Assembly (NCBI GenBank): GCA_036873755.1
Contig: JAVTVY010037197.1
Location: 1 to 64,000 of the forward strand
Direction of reading: 5' to 3'
Source of the DNA: Hanleya hanleyi
Lineage: Eukaryota; Mollusca; Polyplacophora; Lepidopleurida; Hanleyidae
Length of the DNA stretch: 64,000 bases
Position 1 is the first letter of the stretch. Every line of letters starts with the position of its first letter. The position numbers and the translations under genes were made by a program. Under the pieces are notes generated by a model, which saw only the letters and a program-made list of their open reading frames with translations, was not told the origin of the DNA and ran no database searches. Below are positions 1 through 9,826 of this stretch, in pieces.

Positions 1-1088
1 CAAAGGTTAGGGTAGAATTTGAATAACGAATCTGAATAGAATTGAATTAAGCGCTATTAAATGGCCCCACATCATCGCTGGATGGGAAATAATGAAGGAT
101 CGCGGGGACGTACTCTTCAAGATATTATGATGGATGATTAAAATCGTGGCCTCGGGGGAGATCCTTTGACACCCACCACAGACAACCATATCAATTGGAC
201 CTCAAAATATTTTTTTTAGATATTCTTGAAAAAATATTTGAGTACAAATCAATAGTTTCAGGATTTGGCTAAAAATCATACACTCAGTGTTGTTATGTAA
301 TACTTGCCGAAGGGCGGTGGTTCTCTCCGGGCACTCCGGCTTCCTCCACCAACCAAACTGACTGTCACCATATGAGTGAAACAAACAAACATTAAGCCAA
401 ATTCCCTCCCTGTTATGTAATATTTTCCGTTGCCCACATTCAGAGACATGTATGTTAAAACGAGAGTTTAGGTAACCCGTTTGGATCACCTTAAATCAAG
501 TTTGCATAAACTCTGAGCAACCCAGCTCGGCATTTCACAATAACATAACATCCCTGTACACCTGCGTGTTTCTCATTATAAGGCGGGTTTCAGTTTAGCG
601 TTGTTGCTAATATATCCCCTATTATATAGCTGTAATATGTATTCTGCTATTATGAAGACTGACAACTTCAGCGTTATATTGAGGGACAAGTGTACCCAGA
701 GTTAACCAACCGTTGTTGTTGTTCTTGTTAAAACATGAGAGATTAAAATTTGGTTAGGGGCATTATTCCATATTACTAGAAGCACTTGTGGAACATTTGT
801 CAATAAAAAGGTATGCCAATATCGCTTATATTCAAAAGATGACAAGCACTATCTGCAATACAGAGCACAAATGTGCAAGATTTAAGTTTAAAAAATTTCT
901 TTAAATAGCAAAATTTAGCGCTCGGACATCTAAATATTCTGTACATAATGGTTCAATTATTGTTCATCTATCCATTCTCATTGTATGTTATGATTACATC
1001 CTCCATTAGCCTTTGGTTGTATCTGTGAAAATTTAGCTTAAAAATACCAACTCTAATATATCGGGCATCCCAAATCTATACTATTTTA
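1..1088. other. No gene seen; AT-rich sequence with one SINE fragment
   Basis: I see no splice-flanked exon or recognisable protein here. Short open frames on both strands have no family resemblance. The only structured item is the SINE fragment at 303-411. Confidence 0.6.
303..411 (+). mobile_element. 5'-truncated tRNA-derived SINE
   Basis: The sequence matches the 3' half of the full-length SINE at 9582-9816 (shared blocks include ACCAAACTGACTGTCACCAT and GAGTGAAA). It is flanked by an exact 11-bp direct repeat, GTTATGTAATA, at 292-302 and 412-422. This is a clean target-site duplication from a 5'-truncated insertion. A third copy lies reversed at about 42700-42845. Confidence 0.8.
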
Positions 1089-1890
1089 CAGGGTTCGCAC
1101 GGCTCCTGGAAACTCCTTAAAACTCCTGGAATTTAATTCTAGTGTTGGAAAGTCCTGGAATGTCCTAAAAAATAAAGTGATAGTCCTGGAAACTCCTTAA
1201 TTTTAATCAAATCACACGAATCGAACGTTTTTGCCTGGTCAAATGTTATGATATACGTTGAAACTCCGTAAACTGTAATCAATCAATCGAAACTATCATT
1301 GTTCATGTTGGGTGACCGGTCGTCGAACATTCATTGTCGTGACAGGTGCGCGACTTGCCGTAAAGGGAAACTGAATAAAGGGAGACTACTCACTGAGTTC
1401 GTTTGCGACATCAATGGTTAAGAGTTGTACTCACCGTAAAGTGGTCTTCAATCACTTTTGCTAGAATTCCCGCTCAGAATTTGTTTACCGTCAATGTTGA
1501 CACGCTTCGGTGAACTTTTGAACCTTGACTATGCCCCCTGGAAAATGTGTCTTCAACGAGCGCTGGCTCAGTTAACCAAATTACACCGCCTGGTTGGAAC
1601 GGGGTGCAGATAAGTCCAACGCGAGGTGTAAAGTTTGTCAAAAAACGTTTGATATTTCCAATATGGGGGAGCCTGCCATTTGTACTCGCCGTAAAGTGGT
1701 CTTCAATCACTTTTGCTAGAATTCCCGCTCAGAACATGATCGTACGTAGTAGTTTCAAAACCATGCTTGAATAACCCGTGAAAAAGTCCTGGAAACTCCT
1801 GGAATTGCAATAAAATTATACCTGGAAATTTGAAATTATTGACCTGGAAAACTCCTGGAATTTTGTTTTAGTGTAAGTGTATGAACCCTG
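1089..1890. mobile_element. Non-autonomous CAGGGTTC-ended DNA transposon, 6-bp TSD
   Basis: The element begins CAGGGTTCGCAC and ends in the inverse GTGTATGAACCCTG. It is flanked by exact 6-bp duplications ATTTTA (1083-1088 and 1891-1896). Both ends are packed with repeats of the type TCCTGGAAACTCC, which in hAT-like elements usually mark transposase binding sites. A 54-bp internal direct repeat occurs at 1426-1479 and 1681-1734, 255 bp apart. No transposase remains. It resembles the hAT groups with short target duplications; that assignment is inferred. Confidence 0.8.
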
Positions 1891-2094
1891 ATTTTAGGAG
1901 TGTGCTTGAATTTACTGGGTAGGCCTACTACTAATTTCTTAGTATACTTGAAAATGTTGCCCTGTGAGTGTTACCGTAGGTGGGTGAGAAAGGTGTAGGA
2001 TTTGCCACAATCACCAATCGGGTAATGTGCCAGTATAGATAAAACAGCCGAGTATAGAGAGCCCAACCGACATTCTTGTCTCAACATGCACATA

Positions 2095-2240
2095 GGGAGC
2101 ATTCAAGTATTTTGTACGCATCGAGAGTGGGAGGGGGGGTCTAAAAATCAGGATTTTTTCCCTATGTACGCTGGGTTAAATTTTGCGTATGGGAGGGGGA
2201 AATCAAATTTTTTTTTGTTTACCTAATACTTGAATGGCCC
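2095..2240. mobile_element. 146-bp MITE with CATA duplication
   Basis: The ends are near-perfect inverted repeats (GGGAGCATTCAAGTATT against AATACTTGAATGGCCC), flanked by the 4-bp repeat CATA at 2091-2094 and 2241-2244. The inside holds G-runs and T-runs but no coding sequence. Confidence 0.65.
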
Positions 2241-2650
2241 CATATAGTGAGTTACTTATATGTAAATTTATATCTGTGTAATCTGTGGAATATTTGCAGC
2301 GTTGTACAGCGTGGCCGAACATATCGAGGAAGAGGGCGAGTCCTCGGTGACCAAAGACTACACGACTCATTATGGCACAATGAGGAGGGCACCGCGCACT
2401 AGGAGCACCTACTCTCACACAGAGGTAATAAGGGTCACAACCCCGTCACCACCCCATACTTAGGGCTTGGTACTGGGTCAGCTAATTCGGTACTACTGCC
2501 AGCAATTACATACAGACTCAACTTTTTTGCAGTACATGCTCAATATAATATTACCTTATTCTCATAGTCTCTTTTTACTCTTTTACCATATTCTCATTAC
2601 ATACGCAATATTCCGCTTGATTATCTCCCACCTAAGCATACATGTACGTA

Positions 2651-2715
2651 TCGTCGCTATATAGCTGAAATATTGCTGAATGCGACGTTAAACCTTAATT
2701 CTCTCTCTCTCTCTA
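2651..2715 (+). mobile_element. SINE 3' tail with CT microsatellite
   Basis: The stretch contains AGCTGAAATATTGCTGAATG and a GCGACGTTAAACC tail followed by a (CT)n run. The same tail recurs in NFYA intron 1 at 33960-34040. I see no intact SINE head. Confidence 0.6.
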
Positions 2716-2840
2716 CATGTATGTATAGCATAGCATAGGTATACCAGAATACCATGCACCCATCTTTGAATTGTCCATTAAGGTTTTGCATTTTGGCAGG
2801 CACTTTGAAAGACCTTGTGAATGCTTTTCACTGGGTCTAC

Positions 2841-4766
2841 TTATCAGCCTGATAAAAAGTACGGTAATTTCCCTAATAATTCGTGATGCAGTGATGAAAC
2901 TCGCAACTCCAAAAATTGGCTACTTTCGAATTATTTGTCGCGCTAATTCCAGAAAAACGCTTATGTTCGAATTATATGTTACGCTGATTTTCACGGAAGA
3001 TCCAAAATGGCAGACCGCTGCACCGGGATCGTTGTGATCTTGATAACCGTGTATTATGTTTGATATCTCTATCATAGTTCATTTAAAAGACTCTGGGACC
3101 CAGGGCTCACGAAACCCAGTCGACAACTCGCCAAAGACGACAAAAAAATGACAACTGGCGACTGAATTGTTCAGTTACTTGCCAATGTGTCGATTAAAAA
3201 TAGAGTAAATCGCCAAAGTGGCTAGCCCCAGCAGGGACCTAATGATCAGTATCATTAGGTCCCTGCTGGGGCTACAAAGTGGCGAGTGAATTTTTGTTAC
3301 ATGAAGTGTTTAGTCGCCAAAGTATTTTTGTGTTTAGTTTATCAGGCAGCGAAATCCGAGCAGGCCGAAAATGTACAGGAAATAATGACAGAGAATAATG
3401 CCGACAAAAAACAGACATGGGGAAACCCTAGTCTATTTACAGACTGCACTTGGTCTGATGTAATATCTGGGATACCTCACCTAATTATATTTTGACTGGG
3501 CACGTGAAACCATGTGCAGGTTGGCATGGACGAGTCTATTTTGCGTGACACATTAAGATCATGTGCTCACCCCAGAAAAGGTAATTTGCGACCCGCTGAC
3601 TGTTCTCAGCCAATGAAATCATCATAGTAAAACTTAACGTAAACAAATTTTAGGAAACAAACTTGGCGGGAATTTGCAAGGTCATGGTCAAGTGATGTTG
3701 AAACGGCTTGTCCCATTCCAGTGCAAAGAGGTGATACGCCTAAAAGCACGACATGTGCGTTTTGACTTGAGTGTCGCTTCTAAAACAATTGTAGTCAAGT
3801 TACACCAGCTCAGTAATTTGGTTAAAAGTTTGCAGAGAAGTGGTTGGAACTTTCGTTTCATCTGACCGACTTTTCATTCTGGCCATTTCTGATTTGCGTA
3901 ATCGACACACCAATGATCATTTCGTTCACGCAGACTGTCGAGATGAGGGTACTCTGCATATGTTTTTTTTTGTTTCTCTCTTTTCTTTTTTCAAACTAAC
4001 AATGGATTATCATGTTGTTGGAAACAAGTCCGTCATTTTATTACATGGAAACGTTGTCCTGGATTGGCGAGTGAATAAAACACCAACATCAATGTCTATT
4101 GACATCTCCCCGTAGCTCAAATGAAATACTCAACTGATCCCGTGCTTCAGTCAAAATGTATGGGGCACGTTATGCAGGTCTGAAGAAATGAAATAATGGC
4201 TCCCTCGACAAAGCAGTTGTGCACATACTAACTATTACGCCGAAGCCCTGACAGGGACAAACAGAGGGAAACATTTATATATTTGTCCTACCATATAATC
4301 TGTTTATTAAAGAAAATGAGACATCGGAAATATCATTCAAATTGCCGTTAAATTATTTTCTATTGATCAAGTAGGTGCCCCAAAATGGCCAGTTGACAGG
4401 CATTTTCGCCTCCAACCTCTGTCTAATGAGAACCCTGTTAGTGACTTCTGATCATAGTTCTATGATATGGAGATTTCGCAAAAACAACAACTGAACTTTT
4501 GTATTTTTATTTCTGTGTCAACGGGTATACAGAAATTATTCTTGGTAACAAATTATTCTTAGTAACATATTCACTTGACTTTCAGCGGCACGAACTCCGG
4601 GACGAAAACGGGAGTGTTCGAATTTATTGTTTCATGGGGATAATAAAAATGCTGCCCTTTTCGTTTTATTAGGATGGAGAAAATCACGACAGTGGAAAAA
4701 TCGGCTGTTTTCGAATTAAATTTGGAAGGTGAATTATTAGGGAAATTACCGTAAGTGCTGATAATG
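2841..4766. mobile_element. Possible 1.9-kb inverted-repeat element
   Basis: A 23-bp block at 2860-2882 recurs exactly inverted at 4731-4753 (core GGTAATTTCCCTAATAATTC). Outside it a weaker match (TTATCAGC) continues to about 2841 and 4766. This suggests terminal inverted repeats of a decayed DNA transposon, but I found no target duplication and no transposase inside. The interior has several TCGCCAAAG repeats and carries the palindrome at 3214-3283. The remaining sequence shows no gene. Confidence 0.4.
3214..3283. repeat. 52-bp perfect palindrome flanked by 9-bp duplication
   Basis: Arms of 24 bp (3223-3246 and 3251-3274; outer part TAGCCCCAGCAGGGACC) pair perfectly around a CAGT loop. On both sides lies the exact 9-bp direct repeat CAAAGTGGC (3214-3222 and 3275-3283). 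It therefore looks like an inserted miniature element made only of its two inverted ends. Confidence 0.8.
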
Positions 4767-5648
4767 TAGTTCAACAGAAATCAGCCCTGCTATGAGCACA
4801 TCAGCCCCGTTAATAGCCAATCAAATCAGCCTGGTGCAATGTCTGTCCATCATTGTGATGCCTGCTCTCTTTGTCTTTTTGTACTTCTTCACTGGTGGTA
4901 ATGTTGCCAATAATTCCTTTCATGCCTCAAAGAGTCTGAACATTGCAGAAAAAGCAAGTGGAGTATTATTTATCATCTGGGAATTGTCATTGGATGACTG
5001 TCTCGTCCAATCAGAGCAGCTGTATTACTTCCTTCAGTCAACATCCAATCACATTGCTCCTCACTTGTTTACAAAAACAGGTGACCTCTCTCATCCAATC
5101 AGTACAGAACTGCTCTCTCTCCAGCTAACACAGAAACAAAATTTCAAATCAAAACCCTGCCACATCAAGTCCACATCAACAGGATTCTCAAATACATACT
5201 GTTGTGTACATATATAAGCATGTACATGTATTTTGTAGTGATAAATGCTTTCAAAGTCAATACTGTAGATGCCTTATTATGCGTGGGAAATATCTTTTGC
5301 ATTTACCCAACTGTTCAGTAAAACGAAGTAAAATGGCTGTAAGCTCACTGACACGACTTGTGGGTGATCTCTGTTTGAACATTTCAATCACTGATGCCCT
5401 TGCTTATAATGCCAAAACAAACGCGGTGACTAAGTTTTGATCATTAGCTTTAAAGAATTCATCACAGGTCCCGCAGACAACAGCTTACAATTACTCTGTT
5501 CCGTGGAAGTAAGAGGTCTTGAAATAAATCATGATCGTACCACTTTATTTGAAAATACTGATAAATATTTGTGAATATTAATTATGGAAAATAGATGCAC
5601 TCTCTGAAAATAACAAAAGTTTTTAAAACAGTTTAGCTCTGTTCTAAA
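4767..5648. other. No confirmed gene; open frame with repeated CCAATCA motifs
   Basis: A 141-codon open frame (4792-5217, plus strand) starts with ATG. It has a hydrophobic stretch but no family resemblance and no splice context. The stretch contains four CCAATCA motifs near 4818, 5007, 5045 and 5095, the consensus for NF-Y. I do not call it a gene. Confidence 0.35.
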
Positions 5649-5654
5649 GTATGC

Positions 5655-7255
5655 CATGGTTCGCACACTACCTTGAAAATCTTGAATTGCCTTGAAAATG
5701 ACAATTTAAAATTCAAGGCCTTGAAATGCCTTGAAAAATGGGAAATCGGGCCATGTACCTTGAAAAGGCCTTGAAAACGGGAATTCTTAGCATGTTGTTG
5801 TCAATTGTGTAAAGTTGAATGAATGTTGTATCGTCCTTTGTCATCCGTTAGCAAAAATAAGCCCCGATTATGACCGTATGATTATTTTCACAAATGGTTG
5901 TCACGCTGTGTAAAGGGAGACTATCCACGGTATACAGGCAACCTGTAACCATTTCGGTCATCTATACGCGGTAAGACTGACCCTGGGATCGTGTGTATCC
6001 ATTTCAGACTACTTTCGGCACCTGCTAGAGGGAATTTCCAGAAATCAATACCACGTGACTTCGTCAGCCAATCCGCTAAAGTCTACCGACGTAACCCCAA
6101 CGTAACCCGCCATTTTCGAGTCATGTGATGATCTACTTGTTCAAAATTACAGATCTACCACACCTCTTGGATGATACGAAAGTTATTCATACATATATAT
6201 TTTGTAAGCCCAGGCAATATCTGTTTTCGAGGTATGTATGAAAACCTGTAATTTATCAGAGTTTTCGAGTCTTCTTCGCCGGATGAAGGCCGAACAGAAT
6301 CCGGTAAAACACCGGATATCGTTTCGCGATAATGGAGACACACGATTCGCAAGCCATCTTATGGATGGCGAAGTGTACGCAAATGGGTATACAGGTTCTC
6401 CTTGGAAATCAGAAACCTCACTTGATGTATGCTCTCGTAAGTGAGCGGCGTGTTCCCGACTGTATGAATCTCGGTCACCGCATCTGCGCACTGAATATGT
6501 ATAATGTCACCTGACCACGTGGGCCCGCTACATCTCGAACCCTCAGATTTCCATTGAGTTTTCATGCCGAATGAATATTTTTCGGGTTTCCGACAGGTCC
6601 AGCAGAACGAAGTGGTTTTTGGCGGCTTTTGAAAATTGTTTCGTTTTTGACATTGAACATCATCTGCTAAATAGAGATTGTGGAAATGGTGTGCCTTTTC
6701 AATACAAATTGGCTAAAGGATGACAAGTATAAGGACTGGCTTTGCCAGCATGCAGATAAACGCAAAGCTGGGTTTGGTGTGTGTAAGAAAGATTTTGACG
6801 TCGGCAAAATGGGCGAGTCAGCCTGGACTTCCCACATGCGTGGCAAAACACATATCAGCAGTATGGAAATTTAAGACGGATCACGAGGACCAGTAGCCCA
6901 ATTTAATACGGACTGCAAGGCTCAGAGAACGCCACATGGGTGACGGTGTGTGAATAAATAGGCTATCCACAAGACATCACGAACATTTTAATGTGACAGA
7001 AACATCAGACTATCACACATCTTTAACATAAGTGTCATATTTGAAATTTAATAGGCAGCGTATCGTCAGTGCATGACAATGTTAAGTATGAACAATAATA
7101 TCTCAGCAAGTCATTAGTAAAAGTGAAAAAAGGTAAGAAAACTAAAAAAAATTGCCTGTATTCCTTTATTACATAAAAAGTGTATACCTTGAAAACAGGA
7201 ATTATTACCTTGAAAAGACCTTGAAAACTGGGGCTTCCATTGTGTACGAACCCTG
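5655..7255 (+). mobile_element. 1.6-kb CAGGGTTCG-ended DNA transposon, 6-bp TSD
   Basis: Ends are CATGGTTCGCACAC and the inverse TGTGTACGAACCCTG, flanked by exact GTATGC (5649-5654 and 7256-7261). Subterminal blocks of CCTTGAAAA repeats crowd both ends (5690-5790 and 7185-7235). The body carries a BED-like zinc-finger remnant at 6686-6874. Part of its left half (about 5955-6190) recurs reversed at 43990-44235. It belongs to the same broad TIR group as 1089-1890. Confidence 0.85.
6686..6874 (+). pseudogene. BED-like zinc finger remnant of a transposase
   Basis: The frame encodes a pattern seen at the N-terminus of many transposon proteins: a Phe-Asn-x-x-Trp-Leu start, then DWL, then a finger with VCKKDF, MGESAW, SHMRGKTH. 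The first zinc cysteine expected just before GVC is a Phe (TTT), so the finger is probably broken. The frame stops shortly after the finger and no catalytic domain follows. The family link is by remembered motif pattern. Confidence 0.5.
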
Positions 7256-7261
7256 GTATGC

Positions 7262-7806
7262 TCTATATATATAATTAATAATAAGGAAGAAGTGTCATTC
7301 CGACGAAAAGAGTGAAAGTTAGTACCACACGAATAATAAGGCATTTACAATATATTGTTACTAAACATATAGTAATTAACATTGAGATCTTTGGATATTA
7401 CATGTGGATGTGATAATATGCATTTTGTAAAACTGAGCATGCGCAAATTAATTACTGTAAGCAATTGTCAGTGTTCTAATCTCTGTTTTTTATAAGACAA
7501 TATAATATTGTTATGAGACTATAACTGCAACCATGGAGTCCAAAAGAGAATACTGAAAGGATGGAAAATGTTTCTAGAAAATAAAGAGCTTGCAGATTTC
7601 TGGTCAAAGAAAGACAACTCTGTGGAATTCTGCACAGATTATCTCTTCATAAAAGTGAAATTGTTGAAGCAGTTGAGCAGAGCCGTTATCCCGCTCCTAT
7701 CACATCCATGGTACACATACATGTATGTACAGATACAAACTTGGGTTTTACTCTGTATAAAATTTCCCAGTTTAGACCATTTGGTTTATTTCTTGGTTAA
7801 CCCCAG
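7262..7806. other. No exon seen; possible intron upstream of 7807 exon
   Basis: AT-rich sequence ending in a good acceptor (TTTCTTGGTTAACCCCAG). Open frames crossing this stretch have no recognisable content. Confidence 0.4.
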
Positions 7807-8010
7807 GCCTACCACTACGGAACCTTGCCTCGCAACTTCTCCAAGCGATATTACGCACCTTCTAGCAGTCTGTTTTCACCGTCGCCCACAACCAGCCTGT
7901 ATTCTAGTACCTCCAGCAGCTTAGTCAGCCAATACACGTCATACACGCCGTCATACACATCATCGTATTTGCCATCGTGGCGAACACGACGGAAGAGTTG
8001 GTGGGAATAG
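7807..8010 (+). CDS. Candidate terminal exon, Ser/Thr/Tyr-rich C-terminus
   Basis: After an acceptor ending CCCCAG at 7806 an open frame of 67 codons runs to TAG. It starts AYHYGTLPR, continues with a Ser/Thr/Tyr-rich low-complexity section (for example TSYTPSYTSSY) and ends in a basic tail RTRRKSWWE. Composition and codon use differ from the AT-rich surroundings, which suggests a real last exon read in phase 0. The exon at 13708 also starts phase 0 and carries a similar YGTMPR motif, so the two may be alternative ends of one gene whose earlier exons lie before the window. I do not recognise the family. Confidence 0.45.
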   Translation, partial: AYHYGTLPRNFSKRYYAPSSSLFSPSPTTSLYSSTSSSLVSQYTSYTPSYTSSYLPSWRTRRKSWWE

Positions 8011-8217
8011 GACACTCGCAGTAAGAGTTTGCTTAATCAGACTTCATGAGCTTCACAAGTGTACCGAAGAGCTGTGGGGATTTTAAAAATTGCCAAAAAA
8101 CGCTTTCCTGTTCTGTGTATTTCACCCATATCGGAATCTCTTTATCTGGATTCTGTGAAAGTGTGATTGTTCTCTGACAGAAACCAGTGTTGAACAGAAA
8201 TTAGTTTCCATTGCATA

Positions 8218-8236
8218 CCCCCCCCCCCCCCCCCCA
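8218..8236. repeat. Poly-C tract
   Basis: An uninterrupted run of about 19 C. Such tracts are assembly- and sequencing-prone. Confidence 0.9.
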
Positions 8237-8358
8237 ATGGAAATCAAGAAAATGTTCCTGATCTGGACATTAAGGATCTGATACAAAAACATTTTTCAGT
8301 AAAAGCAGAAGGATTGTGACAGGCTGGGATTTTGTTTCAGACCCCAACTTACTATTAT

Positions 8359-8594
8359 CAGGGCCAGACCATTTTGAGTCCGTTATAACGGGTTTTTAGG
8401 CACCATGAATTTGGGCGTCCAAATGAAAAGAAAAAAAAAATTCTAGCAAATTTCCTCTCTGAACAGGCTGAAAGCAATACTCATGCAAGTACTGTTGCCA
8501 AATATCAAGTTATCAGGCTGGCTTCGACAGTACCACATCACAGCCTATTTCACTATAACTTAATCACACTCTGCTCCATCTAGATCAGGCCCTG
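8359..8594. mobile_element. 236-bp CAGGGCC MITE, 5-bp TSD
   Basis: Starts CAGGGCCAGACC and ends TAGATCAGGCCCTG, with exact ATTAT on both sides (8354-8358 and 8595-8599). Same terminal type and TSD length as 30079-30244. No coding content. Confidence 0.75.
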
Positions 8595-8599
8595 ATTAT

Positions 8600-9571
8600 T
8601 CTGTACTATCTGTGAGCTAACACTGGCTTAGATTAGCTGGACTGCTCGACAGTCTGGTGACAATTTGGTGAGGATTTACCAGCATAGCTACATGTACATG
8701 TAGTCCTTTATCTTTATTTATATACAGAGAAAGTATTATTGTTTAGCTGTCACAATGGACAGTTATGCCCAGTTGCAACCCCCCCAATCCACCCCCCAAT
8801 CAAGTTGGCTTATCTAATATAAGAATGCAGACTTTTAGTTCATTTCCATCTGGTCCGATCCATTTTCGATAAAGTTTGAAGTTCTGTTCTTTAAGAAAAC
8901 TCATATCTTATTTCTGTTACTAAATTTTATCACTTTCCTCTCATCGCTATATTTCATCATACTATCCGATGGTTGACAGGATAAACCTATTTCGATAGAA
9001 GAAAAAAAAGGCTGGTCCACTTGTGGAATTGATGAAGTATCTGTAATGACTAGACTGCTCGCAAACGTAACTGCTCTTGTATATGTGGGCATGCTGGATG
9101 CTTGAGTAATCTGCATGGCACTATATCATACATTTCCATGTATATGCACTCTGGTCCATTGACATCATTCTGTCACATATCTCCATAAATATATACGTAT
9201 ATTCTGCCGTTTTCATCCATTCTGTATGTCTTGGTAGTTAGTAGTTTTCATTGTGGCTTCCTTTTCTTGAGCATTGTTTTTCTGCATTAACAATTTCACT
9301 GCAACACATTCACATGGTCACTTATTGGATAGAAATCCTCGGGTTTTTCAATAGTCAATATATCCACTGAAATTCTCGCTTATTAAATTGAAACTATCAC
9401 CGTTTAAATGACTCCATACATTTATTTGACTTGAGCTACATGTACTTATACATCTCTAAGTACATTCCTACCAAGCTAGTCTATCAGAACTTCAAGCATA
9501 GATGTGCTGTTATAACTTTCTCAATCAGCGAACATGTTGCCATGCAGTTTCTGTAAGACAGTGTGTAACCT
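8600..9571. other. No gene seen
   Basis: AT-rich sequence with short open frames on both strands and no exon-like segment. Contains a C-rich patch near 8780-8805. Confidence 0.6.
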
Positions 9572-9581
9572 ATAACAGATG

Positions 9582-9816
9582 GGGCCCTCCATGTCCGAGT
9601 GGTCAAAGGCGCTTCGCTGGTGACCGCTAGCCTCATACCACTGAACCGACACGTGTTGGAGCTCCGCTGGGACCGTGCATGTGTGAAAGTTTGCCTGTTA
9701 CTTACCGACGAGCGGTGGCTCTCTACGGGTAGTCCACCAACCAAACTGACTGTCACCATGAGTGAAATACATGTAGTCTTGAGTGTGACATTAAACCAAA
9801 TCCCCCCCATCCCCTA
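9582..9816 (+). mobile_element. Full-length tRNA-derived SINE with 10-bp TSD
   Basis: The head resembles a tRNA of the Ser/Leu type: a box-A-like segment TGTCCGAGTGGTCAAAGG near 9592 and a degenerate box-B-like GTTGGAGCTCC near 9655. The body includes ACCAAACTGACTGTCACCAT and ends with ACATTAAACCAAATCC plus C-rich tail. Exact 10-bp duplications ATAACAGATG at 9572-9581 and 9817-9826 define the insertion. Other copies: 303-411 (plus) and 42700-42845 (minus). Confidence 0.85.
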
Positions 9817-9826
9817 ATAACAGATG

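Noticed and set aside
3095..3435. A further CAGGGCTC-ended transposon
   Set aside because: The possible right end (GGGGAAACCCTAG) matches poorly and no target duplication is seen.
4792..5217. 141-codon open frame with hydrophobic start
   Set aside because: No family resemblance or splice signals; repeats of CCAATCA suggest non-coding DNA.
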